A stretch of DNA of 57,390 nucleotides from Martinezella calliandrae (GCF_030272695.1 NZ_JARFYN010000045.1:1-57390), one strand, 5' to 3'. Counted from the first letter of the stretch, positions 33,791 to 43,292 are shown. A program made the numbers and translations. The notes: a model not told the origin generated them from the sequence alone.

Positions 33791-34466
33791 CACATGCCTC
33801 CACTTCGAAATCAGCACTTTCACCCGCGCGGGCGCGGATGAGTTCAAGCAGCCAGCGAGCGCGGCCGACGCCAGGTACCGGCAGCGGCGTCGAGGGCAGC
33901 ACCGAGACCCGCCAGCGGGTGGCCGAGGCGGTCGGCTGCCCGAAATCGGACGCTTCCGCCTGGCGCCGCCAGCGGCGGATGGCGATGCCGATCGTGCCGG
34001 AGCCTTCGGCGGCGAGCTGCAGTCGGCGAGAGGCAGTCATTGACAGCCGCGCGAGCTCACCGACAACAGCACCCAGTCCGCCATGGCGCAATCCCTCCTC
34101 GATGCAGGAAAGCAGTGCCTTCTCGTCGCCCGCTTCCACGTAGATGACACGGCCGGGCGGCAGGCCGACTTGGGCCAGCGCCGGCGCGAAGAGATCGGCA
34201 CGCGTCATGCACCAGAGCACCTTGCCCTTGGTGCGGGCGGCGATTCCGGCGGCGAAGGATGCGGCGGCAGCGCCGTCGATCGCTCCATTGCCGCCGCCGG
34301 CCACCTCATGCAGGGCGCCGAGGACCAACCCTCCTCCCGGCAGGTGGCCGTCGATCGCCGGGACGCCAAAAGGAAGCACCGCGCGACTCTGAATCGTCCC
34401 TCCCTCCAGCCGTTCGATGCGCTCGCGCAGCTCGGCGATGACGGGGTTGACGGCGTGGTCACGCAT
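33705..34466 (-). CDS. imuA: ImuA, RecA-like mutagenesis protein
   Basis: About 253 residues, the first gene of the imuA-imuB-dnaE2 cassette. It resembles a RecA/SulA-like core: RERIERLEG near the start, LPGGGLVLGALHEVAGGGNGA, KVLWCMTRADLFAPALAQVGL and RLQLAAEGSGTIGIAIRRWR. The walker A is degenerate. The ATG at 34466 (MRDHAVNP) is about 11 bases after GGAGG; an in-frame ATG lies at 34496. A LexA box sits 50 bases upstream. Confidence 0.93.
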   Translation of the reverse strand: MRDHAVNPVIAELRERIERLEGGTIQSRAVLPFGVPAIDGHLPGGGLVLGALHEVAGGGNGAIDGAAAASFAAGIAARTKGKVLWCMTRADLFAPALAQVGLPPGRVIYVEAGDEKALLSCIEEGLRHGGLGAVVGELARLSMTASRRLQLAAEGSGTIGIAIRRWRRQAEASDFGQPTASATRWRVSVLPSTPLPVPGVGRARWLLELIRARAGESADFEVEACDAKGRIALPSDVADGSPQKEIGRRFATA

Positions 34467-34515
34467 GCGAAATGCCACCTCCTTCGGGCTTTGCAACGAT
34501 GGAAACTGTTGATAT

Positions 34516-34530
34516 GTTCCCTATTTGTTC
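34516..34530. promoter_or_regulatory. LexA box of the imuA operon
   Basis: GTTCCCTATTTGTTC is a perfect alphaproteobacterial SOS box (GTTC, seven bases, GTTC). It lies 50-65 bases upstream of imuA, where LexA would cover the promoter. The diverging dinB gene begins 263 bases away on the other side and has no second box that I can see. Confidence 0.85.
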
Positions 34531-34792
34531 TTACTTTGAAAAGGAGTCAATCAACCGCCAAGCGACTCTTCTTCATGTATCGATCATTAGACTTGAATGC
34601 CGGTCCGCGTATTTTTTTGATTCGCTTACAAATACAGCGGGATAGAAAAGCGAATATCTTGCGACGTGCTTGCAGGATTTTTATCGGCGACAGTAAGGCG
34701 GATCGATCGCGGTGCCCGGTTCGTTCGGTTACTGCTGCTCATTTCTGGCGCAGGTTTGGATAGGATAGATAAGGCCGGTTGAAGGGATTTGG

Positions 34793-35929
34793 ATGCTGAG
34801 CGCGCAGCTGTACGAAGGCGAATATAGGAGCGAGGTGGACGTCGTCCCCTCGCCCGGCCATCGCGTGCGTAAAATTATCCATATAGACATGGACGCCTTC
34901 TATGCCTCTGTCGAACAGCGCGACAATCCCGAGCTTCGAGGCAAACCTGTGGCCGTCGGCTATCCGGCCGCACGCGGCGTGGTCGCGGCGGCGAGCTACG
35001 AGGCGCGCAAATACGGGGTCCACTCCGCGATGCCGTCGGTGACCGCCAAGCGCAAATGTCCGGAGCTGATCTTCGTGCCGCCACGCTTCGATGTCTACAA
35101 GGCGGTGTCGCAGCAGATCCGCGAGATCTTCGCTGAATACACTCCGCTGATCGAGCCGCTCTCGCTCGACGAGGCCTATCTCGATGTCACCGAAAATCTC
35201 AAGGGCATGGACATCGCCACCGAGATCGCGCTGGAGATCCGCGCGAGGATCAAGCAAGTCACCGGCCTCAATGCCTCGGCGGGGATTTCCTATAACAAGT
35301 TCCTCGCCAAAATGGCGAGCGACCTCAACAAGCCCAACGGCCAGGCGGTCATCACGCCGAAGAATGGGCCGTCCTTCGTCGAGGCCCTCCCCGTCAAGAA
35401 ATTCCATGGGGTCGGCCCCGCGACGGCCGAAAAGATGCATCGGCTAGGGATCGACACCGGTGCCGATCTCAAGCAACAGACCCTTGAGTTGCTGGCCGAG
35501 TATTTCGGGAAGTCGGGACCCTATTTTTATGGCATTGCCCGTGGCATCGACGAGCGTCAAGTCAAGCCGAACCGGGTGCGCAAATCCGTCGGCGCCGAGG
35601 ATACCTTCTCACAAGATCTCCATGCCTACGACCCGGCCCGTGAAAGGCTTCAGCCGCTGATCGAAAAGGTCTGGGATTATTGTGAGGCCAATGGCATCGG
35701 CGCCAAGACGGTGACTTTGAAGGTCAAATATTCTGACTTCGCCCAGATCACCCGCAGCAAGACCGTTCCCGCACCGCTGCCGGCAATCGCCGACCTGGAG
35801 GAGATCGTCAGCCTGCTGCTGGTGCCTATCTTTCCGCCCCGAAAGGGTATTCGCCTGCTCGGCGTCTCGCTGTCCTCACTGGAACGGAGCACCTCCGCAG
35901 CGGAGCCGCAGTTGCGGTTGGCGCTTTAG
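34793..35929 (+). CDS. dinB: DNA polymerase IV
   Basis: A 378-residue Y-family polymerase that bypasses damaged template. It has IIHIDMDAFYASVEQRDNP (catalytic aspartates, about 28-46), the family motif PLSLDEAYLDVT (about 121-132), and the thumb helix-hairpin-helix KKFHGVGPATAEKMHRLGI. The C-terminal little finger is complete; a canonical clamp-binding motif is not obvious. The first 25 residues (SAQLYEGEYRSEVDVV) are not conserved in the family, and the start codon could be debated. It faces the imu operon and converges with the SRAP fragment, overlapping it by 4 bases. Confidence 0.95.
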   Translation: MLSAQLYEGEYRSEVDVVPSPGHRVRKIIHIDMDAFYASVEQRDNPELRGKPVAVGYPAARGVVAAASYEARKYGVHSAMPSVTAKRKCPELIFVPPRFDVYKAVSQQIREIFAEYTPLIEPLSLDEAYLDVTENLKGMDIATEIALEIRARIKQVTGLNASAGISYNKFLAKMASDLNKPNGQAVITPKNGPSFVEALPVKKFHGVGPATAEKMHRLGIDTGADLKQQTLELLAEYFGKSGPYFYGIARGIDERQVKPNRVRKSVGAEDTFSQDLHAYDPARERLQPLIEKVWDYCEANGIGAKTVTLKVKYSDFAQITRSKTVPAPLPAIADLEEIVSLLLVPIFPPRKGIRLLGVSLSSLERSTSAAEPQLRLAL

Positions 35930-36170
35930 AGCGCCAGCGTCGGCTGGGCAGGCGCACCGGCGTGACGCTTGATCCGGAAGGTCCGCGCTGGCAGCGGCCG
36001 CAGGATTTCCTCTTCAGGGAGAAGACCGTCCAGCCAGGCCATGCGTTGGTCCCGTGTCAGCACCGCCATCTGCCTATCGTGGAACGGCGCGATATCGGCG
36101 TTCGCCTCGATGGTCAGCATGGCATAGGCCTCCGGCCAATCCTCTGCCACCGGACTCGGCAAAAAGGGAC
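35926..36170 (-). pseudogene. SOS response-associated peptidase (YedK/HMCES) C-terminal fragment
   Basis: The minus strand encodes EDWPEAYAMLTIEANADIAP-type sequence followed by FHDRQMAVL and a C-terminal tail, which matches the last 75 residues of the SRAP family that shields abasic sites in single-stranded DNA. The catalytic N-terminal Cys2 and the first two-thirds of the protein are gone: beyond about 36165 the frame continues with unrelated sequence. The break coincides with the left end of the hypothetical gene on the opposite strand, so it is probably a recombination junction. Confidence 0.65.
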
Positions 36171-36171
36171 G

Positions 36172-36715
36172 TGGGCTGACGCCGGAAGAAAAAATCGCGC
36201 TACGCGACAAATGGCTGCCCGTTTTCAAAGCCCATTTCCTACAGGCCGCAAAAGAAAAATACCTTTCCGACGTCATCGTTCATGACGTTGCCCGCGTCGA
36301 TGAGTACCCCGACATCAACGAAAATGAGAAACGCATTTCCTCATGGTTTCGGGTCGGCCTCATGGGCACCTATGATCGAGGCGTGCTTTTGGGCCTGCGA
36401 TGGACCTATGTGAACAATGAAGGAAACGGCTGGAAGGAATACGCCGCCAATCCGCCGCCGGAGGCAATCAAGGTAATGCTACTGGGTGCTGTCCCATACG
36501 AAGGGATCGAGTCCTTCAATTCGAATGGCGACGAGTACTACAACAAACCACACCTCTACTGTCATTTCGATTTCCGTGGGGAGCCTTACGAGAGGCTGTT
36601 CTACGGCGAGCAAAAGCAATTGGATGAGAGGCACCCGTACTACTACGCAGAGATCGCAGAGTATAAAGGGCCAACCCTTTTCGAGCGCCTGAGATGGTGC
36701 TTCCGCAAGCGATAG
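36172..36715 (+). CDS. hypothetical protein, 5' end lost or unclear
   Basis: The first ATG in frame is at 36362 (117 codons), but protein-like sequence in the same frame begins near 36172 (KGRGLTPEEKIALRDKWLPV...RISSWFRVGLMGTYDRG). No start codon precedes it before the SRAP junction. The C-terminal part has AVPYEGIESFNSNGDEYYNK and YCHFDFRGEPYERLFYG. No family was recognised. It has probably lost its start in the rearrangement that truncated the SRAP gene. Confidence 0.45.
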
Positions 36716-36903
36716 GACGTTTAGGATTCTCGCGTAGACACTTGCGGACGTATAGCGGTCGGGAGTGCAGGCGTGGACGTAAAGTCATCACAGGTAGCTG
36801 CTCGGACTGACCTTGCTTTGAGGTCCGTAGCAGATCCTTTTCCAACGGGCGTCCATCGGGTCGACCGACAAGGCGTCGCTTACCGTTCGCTGAAGGGCAT
36901 CCA

Positions 36904-38337
36904 TCAGGCGACAGCAACGAGCCGCTCTTCGATGCCGCGAATGGCGGAGATCGCCGACGTCCCAAGACTCTTGTCGGCAATGAAATTGCGCAGATACGCG
37001 ATGTCGGCCGTCGTGCTGTACCGACCGATCAATGCAAGCGCGAAGGCCAGATCGGCGGTGCGTTCCTGAATGTCGTAGAACTTGAAGGTGCCGGTCAGAG
37101 TTTCAGGTTTGTCCAACGCTTCTTTGGCGAGCTTGATTCCTACCGCTGGCATCAGTGAAGCTGCCGAATGATTGAATGGTGGCAGCCCGGCCGGTCGCGT
37201 CCATCCCTCAACATGTGCTTGCTCAATCAAACGCATCGCGTTGATGGCATTGCCGGAAACATTCGCCATTACTGCAGTCATCGCTGAAGCGCTTGCGCGC
37301 TGCCGCACTTCCAGCGTGAAATCAGCGCGATTCATCCAGTAGAGGACTTCGCCGATTGCGGTCCACGTCAGGTTCTCCTGCATCGACGCCGTCGAGCCGG
37401 TCGAAGGCAATGGCAGAGCACCGCTCGCAAAGGCGAGATGGGCAAGAGTGAAGGTTTGGATCGGGTCGCTAAGGTTGAAGCTGTCTTTGTCAGGCGGAGT
37501 GAGAAAGCGCGCCAGTTCGCCGGTCACGGCCGCATCCGACAGTCCGGCAATGTCAGTAATGAGCATCACGACGAAGAAAGCGTTGCTGTCGGCACCGCGC
37601 GCGGCCATCGTGAACATCTGTGCTCGCTCGCTGGTCGGCAGGGTATTGAAAACTTCCGCATATGCTTCCGAATAGGGATGATCCATGCACGCGCTGTAGA
37701 TGCCAAAGGCACGCGAGCAAGCGTCTGGATCATCTTGATGTGCCAAACACTCGGCGATTTCAGCCCTCACTACTGCTTTGTGCTGCGTGGTGCCTTCGTC
37801 GAGCGCACCGAGATGCTGAAGGGCCTCGAGGATCGTCGTTGAAATGAAGACATGCTGGTCTTTTGGAAGAGAATCGAGTTTCAGGATCAGCGCCTCACGC
37901 TCGGGATCTTCTGCGCGCCAGCACCAACCCGCCGTGTCGATCAGATCAAGCTTTAGATGGTACGGAGCGCCGCGCCACACCCGGTCCAAGAGTGCGCCGA
38001 TGATGATGGCCACCTGACTACCGAATGTTCCGTGGTGACGAAGCATCGTCAGCAGAATGAAGACTTGGCCATAGGTCGAATCAGGATTGCCCATCAGCCC
38101 GATCAAGCGATCGCCGAGCGCGTCATCACGAGTTGGCCAATGGACGAGCCCCGAGTGCATCCGGCTCGCAATGTTAGGTAATGCCGAGTGCTTCCGACGT
38201 CTGATTGACGTAAGCCGCAGCGAACGCGCCAGTGCGAACGGCGATTTTATGCGCCGCTGCTTCCTCCCTAAGCCGGAACGTTTCATCGACAAGCCGCTTA
38301 TCGAAACGGCCCGCAAGCTCGACGAGCCGCTCAACAT
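36904..38337 (-). pseudogene. C-terminal helical half of the NERD-NACHT protein, out of frame
   Basis: Protein-like sequence starts at about 38185 (NIASRMHSGLVHWPTRDDAL) and runs to a stop at 36904, about 420 residues of mainly helical, leucine-rich repeats as found in STAND sensors. The first 50 codons of the open frame overlap the upstream gene in a different frame and are arginine/serine rich, so they are not part of it. Deleting one T near 38180 joins the upstream frame (EALGIT) to NIASRM without loss. It could still be translated separately from an internal ATG near 38160. Confidence 0.7.
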
Positions 38338-40243
38338 AGACGTCTCCGGCTATGCGAGAGGGGAGTGCATGCAATACGGCACGCTGCTGGCGCGTCCAGA
38401 CCACATTCGATGGCTCAAAACCCACCTTCCACATGTGGCCTTCACCGAGCTCGAGGCGAGCCGTATCTATCTCAACGGCAATCAGGCCAAAAACCACTTC
38501 CGCTAGAGCTTCAGCCCAATCCCGCGCTGCCCGCCCACAGCGACCAACGAGACAGGCAAGGATCAACTCGGCATCTTCGAGCCCGGCCAGCACCTGCTCT
38601 AATAAGAGTGGGTCGGTGATCGCGCCGAGAATAAGTTCCTTCCGGGGTTTGTGCCGTGGCTCAGCAAGAGAAGTTAGAATGGCACTCGCGCTTCCACCAG
38701 CTTCGCGCACGACGGCCTCGGCGGCGTAGGCGTCGAGAAATAGGTCGTGACCAAAGCTCACTCTATCGCCGCGCAGCGATAGCAACTTTGAAGAGAGCAG
38801 CCGATCGTCCACCGACCGGTCCGCCCTCTCGCCAGTCCGCTCAAGTTCGCGGAGCGCAAAGCTGAATGTGATCCGGTCCATCATCCATCGAGCGATCACT
38901 GAAAGCCGAGCCACGCCCGCCGTGGCTTGATCTCCCAATCGGGCCCGCACGAACCGGTCAAATAGGTCGAAGCGGCTAGCGGTGCCGGATTTGTCGCCGA
39001 GCTGGCCAACGAGCCGAGCTTCAAGGCAACTTTCGACGGCGCTCAACAGCTCCGTCGCGCCTGCCGGTAGCTGTGGAGCACCAGAGGCTTGAGTTGCGAT
39101 TGATAGCTTCAACTCCAAGCTTGGCCGAGGAACGTCGAAAGTATCAAGACTGAGAAGGTCCGCGCGCTCCGGCACGTTTTGGCTTGTGATTACCAGATGG
39201 GCTTCGTAACGGCGACCGAAGGCGGCGATCCGGCGAAGGAGCGCAACGCGAAGTGGCTCGGAGCACTCGTTGAACCCGTCGATGACGAGTAGGAGTGGAC
39301 GATTTAGCTGCTTCGCTGCTGCAACAACCTCCCGGGCAGCCGTATCAGCGATGAGCTGGGTTTCACCGTCGAGCAAGGTGCTCATCGATCCAACGAAGTT
39401 CTTGGCTGCAACCACAAGCGGTATCCCGCCCGTAGCCGCAAACCTTAGCGCCACGACGTACGCTCCGAGGCTCTTCCCGCAGCCCGACGGGCCGATGAGA
39501 CAGGCGTCACGTCCAGATGCGATGCGCCGCGTGAGTTCATCGGATGAGATTGGTTCGCCCCCGGCGGTCCACGACGAGGTGACTGCATCGAGGGTCAGGG
39601 GCTGGTAAAGCCGAGCAACTCCGGCGCTGTAGTCTCCAAGCAACGTTTCGCTTCGGGCAAGGGAGGGATCGCACGCGGCCGCCGCATCTCCGACGGCCAC
39701 GAGGCGAAGGTGCCGCGCGAACTGCGTCCATCGATCAAGTGACCAGGGATTCTTGCTAGTCTGGGCCAGCTCCGCGGAGAGATCGGCAAGCCCGAGAAGC
39801 TTTACCTTGAAGTCGCTGGTCAGTTCAGAGCCTGCCGGTATGGCCGGGTCAAAGACAACCGCCGTGTCGAGGTAGGGAACTTCCGCGCCGTCAAACGCAC
39901 GCATCGTATCGCGAAGTGCAAGGGCCGCGCCGCTCGCTTGATGGTAAGCGTTTCGAGTGCTCTTCCACTCGCCGCCAGCAACGCGGACTTGCCAGTGGCC
40001 ATTTGCGCCGCCGCGGAGCGGCCGCCGGTAGCCCTTCGCCTCAAGAACAAGCACCAGTTGTTCGGTTACAACGATTGTGTCTATTTGCCTGCCGCCCAGG
40101 TTGAGGTTGGCGAAAATAAGCGCCCTGGCACCCGCCTTTTCCAAATACTCCGCTACGGCAATAAGGACGTGCTGATCCGATCCATTGGTGACTGCGTCAC
40201 CGATGAAGATCTGTTGCTTCAGGTTATCCCCATCGCTGGTCAA
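38174..40243 (-). CDS. NERD nuclease-like and NACHT-type NTPase protein, frameshifted at its end
   Basis: 689 residues. The N-terminal 130 residues form a NERD domain with the nuclease pattern QIDTIVV (Asp55) and LEAKG (Glu68, Lys70). A STAND/NACHT NTPase follows: Walker A GPSGCGKS (251-258), Walker B PLLLVIDGFNEC (about 316-327), and HLVITSQNVPER as a sensor. Winged-helix-like and helical segments make up the rest. Such proteins sense an invader and cut nucleic acid. The stop at 38174 interrupts a longer protein whose sensor half continues in another frame. ATG start at 40243; no partner gene upstream. Confidence 0.8.
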   Translation of the reverse strand: MTSDGDNLKQQIFIGDAVTNGSDQHVLIAVAEYLEKAGARALIFANLNLGGRQIDTIVVTEQLVLVLEAKGYRRPLRGGANGHWQVRVAGGEWKSTRNAYHQASGAALALRDTMRAFDGAEVPYLDTAVVFDPAIPAGSELTSDFKVKLLGLADLSAELAQTSKNPWSLDRWTQFARHLRLVAVGDAAAACDPSLARSETLLGDYSAGVARLYQPLTLDAVTSSWTAGGEPISSDELTRRIASGRDACLIGPSGCGKSLGAYVVALRFAATGGIPLVVAAKNFVGSMSTLLDGETQLIADTAAREVVAAAKQLNRPLLLVIDGFNECSEPLRVALLRRIAAFGRRYEAHLVITSQNVPERADLLSLDTFDVPRPSLELKLSIATQASGAPQLPAGATELLSAVESCLEARLVGQLGDKSGTASRFDLFDRFVRARLGDQATAGVARLSVIARWMMDRITFSFALRELERTGERADRSVDDRLLSSKLLSLRGDRVSFGHDLFLDAYAAEAVVREAGGSASAILTSLAEPRHKPRKELILGAITDPLLLEQVLAGLEDAELILACLVGRCGRAARDWAEALAEVVFGLIAVEIDTARLELGEGHMWKVGFEPSNVVWTRQQRAVLHALPSRIAGDVYVERLVELAGRFDKRLVDETFRLREEAAAHKIAVRTGAFAAAYVNQTSEALGIT

Positions 40244-41268
40244 ATAAGTGCCTTCCGGGCCCGGCAGCTTCGGCGTCTATAATGGAACAATTCTCAAATT
40301 CATTCAATCGCTCGACCTACACACTCACCAGGGCTGAAGGGCGAAGTGCAGTCCGGCGAGGATAAGCGAAGCAGATAAGGCAAATATTTCGTCTTCCGAA
40401 GATGATATGTGAAGAAATATTGGATATTTGAAATCGTCCAAGCACGCGCATCGGCCCACACGGCAAATTTTATTATCTGCAAAAGAAAATATACTTGACA
40501 GAAAGGTGGCGTGCCGGGCGAGATTCGAACTATCTGATGGCTGTGAGCCAATTGGAGTGAGATTCATCCGCGTTTAGGCAGCGTTGATTTGAGCCTGATC
40601 GTCCGCTTTGCGGGCGCGAAGCAGCCGTTGAGCGCGTTGATCACAATGTGGCCTCAGGCACGCATCGGACCAGCTTTTTCGCCTTGAAAGGATTCCAATT
40701 AATGACCCCTCTACCTCCGCACCGGGGAGACTTGTTTTTCAACGCATATTAGGACGCTGCGCGACCCGACTGTCGATTTCCGCCAGAATTTTATCCACTT
40801 CTGCGTTTTGACGTGACCAGGGTCGATTAGAAGTAACCTTGTCAAATGAAACCCTTGAGTTGCTTTAAGCGGTTCAACGCGGAATGGAAATGGAGCAAAT
40901 CCCGCTGAAACTCGACACCGTGTCTCAGGTTTTTTGTGAAGATTGGCCCCGACCGCGTGAAACGAGAATGGCGAAGTCGTCGGTTTTCTCGCGCTCGGTC
41001 AGTGGACATCAGCGTTCTTCGTGCTCCGGACTTAAACTAAAGGAATCGGCAACAAGCTACTGGCGTAGCCTGCGCCTGTGTCAAGTCAGCAGGCGTCGGA
41101 GGCGCTTGGCGGTCGATGACGGTATCGCTGCGGCTGCCCAGGAAGCGAGCTGAAACTCGCAGGAGGCGTGTATTAGCCGCACATGCAGGACTAGGACCAA
41201 TCGACATTCATTCCCAAATCGCTTGATTGCTGATTCATAGGGCACCGTGTTGATCACGGAGGCCGGTC
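40244..41268. other. about 1 kb without a gene; tRNA-like scar
   Basis: No convincing coding region. At 40504-40552 the minus strand reads CAGATAGTTCGAATCTCGCC..., with a T-arm-like AGAT/ATCT stem and a TTCGAAT loop, then CCGGCACGCCACC resembling an acceptor end. The 5' half of a tRNA is not recognisable. The remainder of the stretch up to the IS5 remnant is featureless to me, and part of it may be the 5' flank of that element. Confidence 0.4.
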
Positions 41269-41432
41269 ATGGCGGTTAGGCGATATGAGTTGAGCGAAGC
41301 TCAATGGCTGAAGATAGCATCCCTGTTGCCCGGGAAGATTGGCGATCCGGGACGAAGCGGCGCGGATAACCGCCTGTTCATCAACGGTTGCCTTTGGGTT
41401 TTGCGCTCCGGTGTCAATCGGCTTCCAAATTT

Positions 41433-43087
41433 GGCTCTGACGCAGTTTTGGTGGTGATGGATTTTATCCCGCGCCGATGACGCGGGCTTGGAGGAGATCA
41501 ATTTTTCCGCGGCCGTACATCTGGCGTTTCACAAGTTTGAGCTTGGTGATCTGCCCCTCCGTCTGGCCGTTCGACCATGGCGAAGTAATCGCGGCGCTGA
41601 CGGCTGCACGGTCTTTAATGACGCCGTTGGCGAAGGAGGCTACCAAACCCGTTCGGGCTCTCTCCAACCATGGATCGAGATCAGCGAGTGATTTCTTGCG
41701 GATCATCGCCTGGAAGGCGGCGATGGCTTCCCGCGCCTCAACGAGTAACGGCACGCCGCCCTCAATCGCCGCAACCGTCACGGTCTCAGATTTGGAGAGG
41801 TCGTCGCGACCGATGGTCATAAGACGCGCGATGGTCCTGGCCGAAGGCGCTCGGCTCAACGCGCCCGCATCGACCTTTTCTGCTTTTCGACGGCGTGTGG
41901 CCCACTCGGTGACAACGCGAAGACAGCCGCGGAACCCTTGGCTCTTGAGTTGCCGCCACAGCTCCGTTCCATTCCGGTGCCCGGCCGTCCATTGAGCGTC
42001 AAGCCAGGGCAGGTAGAGTTCGAGCGAGTTCTCACGGACGCGGAAGACATCCGAACGTTGACCACGCAGTACGCGTCGGACAAGGCCGCGACTGTATCCG
42101 GTCCGGCGTACGATCTCCTTGATTGTTGCTCCGGACTTGGCCATGTCGAGAATAGCGGCGTTGGTGTCTTCACGGCGAAGATATCCCTCGTATTGGATCC
42201 GCTCGGCGGCCGTCAGCAGCTCGGGGTTGATCGTGGCGGCTCCGATCGCGGTTCGGATCTGGCGCATGGATTTGCGCACCGCATCGAGGAATGCCCGGCT
42301 GGCGTTTTCCATTAAGTGCCAGCGGTCAGCGACCTGGGTGGCGTGTGGCAACGCCCTGACTGCAGCCGTCGCGTAACCACCGCCGCGGTCGCGAGCTACG
42401 ATGCTGATCTGGGGTTGGTCCGAAAGCCAAGCCTGGGCCGTCGATGGCTCCCGATCTGGCAGGAGAGCAATGGTTTTGCGCCGTTCCAGATCGCAGATGA
42501 TGGTCCCATAGCGTTGGTTACGTCGCCACGCCCAATCGTCGATCCCGATCACGGTCGGCGGGACAAAGCGCGGACTGCCGCGCCGCCGCACGACGCGCAG
42601 CAGCGTATCGTTGCTTACCGGCAACATCAGCCTCTTGGCAAAGGTCGCCGCTGGCCTGCCACCCAGTGCAAGCCCGAGATGATGGACTATGTGGTCGAGC
42701 CTGGCGGTTCGCCGCGCCGAAGGCGCGAGAATGTCCCCCTCGAAGCGCTCGGCGAAGATTCTCCGGCCGCACAACACTGCATCGCAGTGGAACCGGCGCG
42801 CTTCAATGACAAGCCGAACGGGCTTTCCCACCAAGGGCAGGTCAGCCAGACGTCGTTGATATCGACTGTGGATTCGTTCCGACCTTGTTCCACAGATCGG
42901 GCAAAGGCTTGCTTTGCGCGCCGACCGGACTGCGATCAACATTACGTCGTCATCAATAGCTGTATTGTCGACTATAAAGCCGCGAGGGACGATCGTCGAC
43001 GGTCGGAGCGAATGGCCCATGGTGTTGATTCCTTGTGTGAAACCTCCATCAGCCAGCACTTGATTTCATCAAAAGTGAGTCAGAGCC
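41433..43087 (-). mobile_element. ISL3-family insertion sequence
   Basis: A 1655-bp element bounded by imperfect inverted repeats, left GGCTCTGACGCAGTTTTG and right GGCTCTGACTCACTTTTG (read inward). AAATTT is repeated directly on both sides (41427-41432 and 43088-43093) and may be the target duplication, although ISL3 elements usually make 8 bp. It carries one intact transposase gene and may be active. Confidence 0.85.
41464..43020 (-). CDS. ISL3-family transposase
   Basis: About 518 residues. It has the N-terminal zinc-binding CPICGTRSERIHSRYQRRL, VIGIDDWAWRRNQRYGTI with the first catalytic aspartate, VARDRGGGYATAA with the second, ATQVADRWHL, and a C-terminal SNGQTEGQITKLKLVKRQMYGR with the glutamate, all standard for ISL3 DDE transposases. 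The ATG at 43020 (MGHSLRP) follows AAGGAAT. A short upstream extension is possible. The gene is complete. Confidence 0.92.
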   Translation of the reverse strand: MGHSLRPSTIVPRGFIVDNTAIDDDVMLIAVRSARKASLCPICGTRSERIHSRYQRRLADLPLVGKPVRLVIEARRFHCDAVLCGRRIFAERFEGDILAPSARRTARLDHIVHHLGLALGGRPAATFAKRLMLPVSNDTLLRVVRRRGSPRFVPPTVIGIDDWAWRRNQRYGTIICDLERRKTIALLPDREPSTAQAWLSDQPQISIVARDRGGGYATAAVRALPHATQVADRWHLMENASRAFLDAVRKSMRQIRTAIGAATINPELLTAAERIQYEGYLRREDTNAAILDMAKSGATIKEIVRRTGYSRGLVRRVLRGQRSDVFRVRENSLELYLPWLDAQWTAGHRNGTELWRQLKSQGFRGCLRVVTEWATRRRKAEKVDAGALSRAPSARTIARLMTIGRDDLSKSETVTVAAIEGGVPLLVEAREAIAAFQAMIRKKSLADLDPWLERARTGLVASFANGVIKDRAAVSAAITSPWSNGQTEGQITKLKLVKRQMYGRGKIDLLQARVIGAG

Positions 43088-43266
43088 AAATTTGCACGCC
43101 GGAACACACTCCGGCGCGCATTGGCGCGACCTGCCGGAGCGCTACGGCAAATGGAAAACGGTGCATAAACACTTTAGCCGCTGGTGTCATGCGGGCGTGT
43201 GGGAGCGGGTGTTCGAAACGCTAACTTGCGGCCGCTTCTCTAGCGTTAAATCCACGGTTCTCACAC

Positions 43267-43292
43267 TGTCTATATTGACGTCCATATAGACA
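43267..43292. promoter_or_regulatory. 9-bp inverted repeat, operator-like
   Basis: TGTCTATAT (43267-43275) and ATATAGACA (43284-43292) are perfect arms separated by 8 bases. It lies between the IS5 remnant and the end of the DUF262 cassette, with no intact gene start nearby. It looks like a protein-binding dyad left from a lost gene, or an end of an element. Confidence 0.35.

Larger units (their letters stand above)
41269..43230 (+). mobile_element. IS5-family (IS427-type) remnant interrupted by an ISL3 element
   Basis: Transposase sequence of an IS5-type orfA occurs on both sides of the ISL3 insertion: MAVRRYELSEAQWLKIASLL...WVLRSG at 41269-41412, and SGAHWRDLPERYGKWKTVH...WERVFETLT at about 43110-43230. 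About 40 bases between RSG and SGAH do not fit the normal protein, so the gene was altered before or during the insertion. The distal part of the transposase is missing. Confidence 0.75.

Noticed and set aside
29040..34043. Very long plus-strand frames opposite dnaE2 and imuB (up to 629 codons)
   Set aside because: They are antisense shadows caused by high GC codon bias over well-identified polymerase genes.
41425..43095. 8-bp target duplication expected for ISL3
   Set aside because: The flanks share only AAATTT (6 bp); the outer two bases differ, so only the 6-bp repeat is reported.
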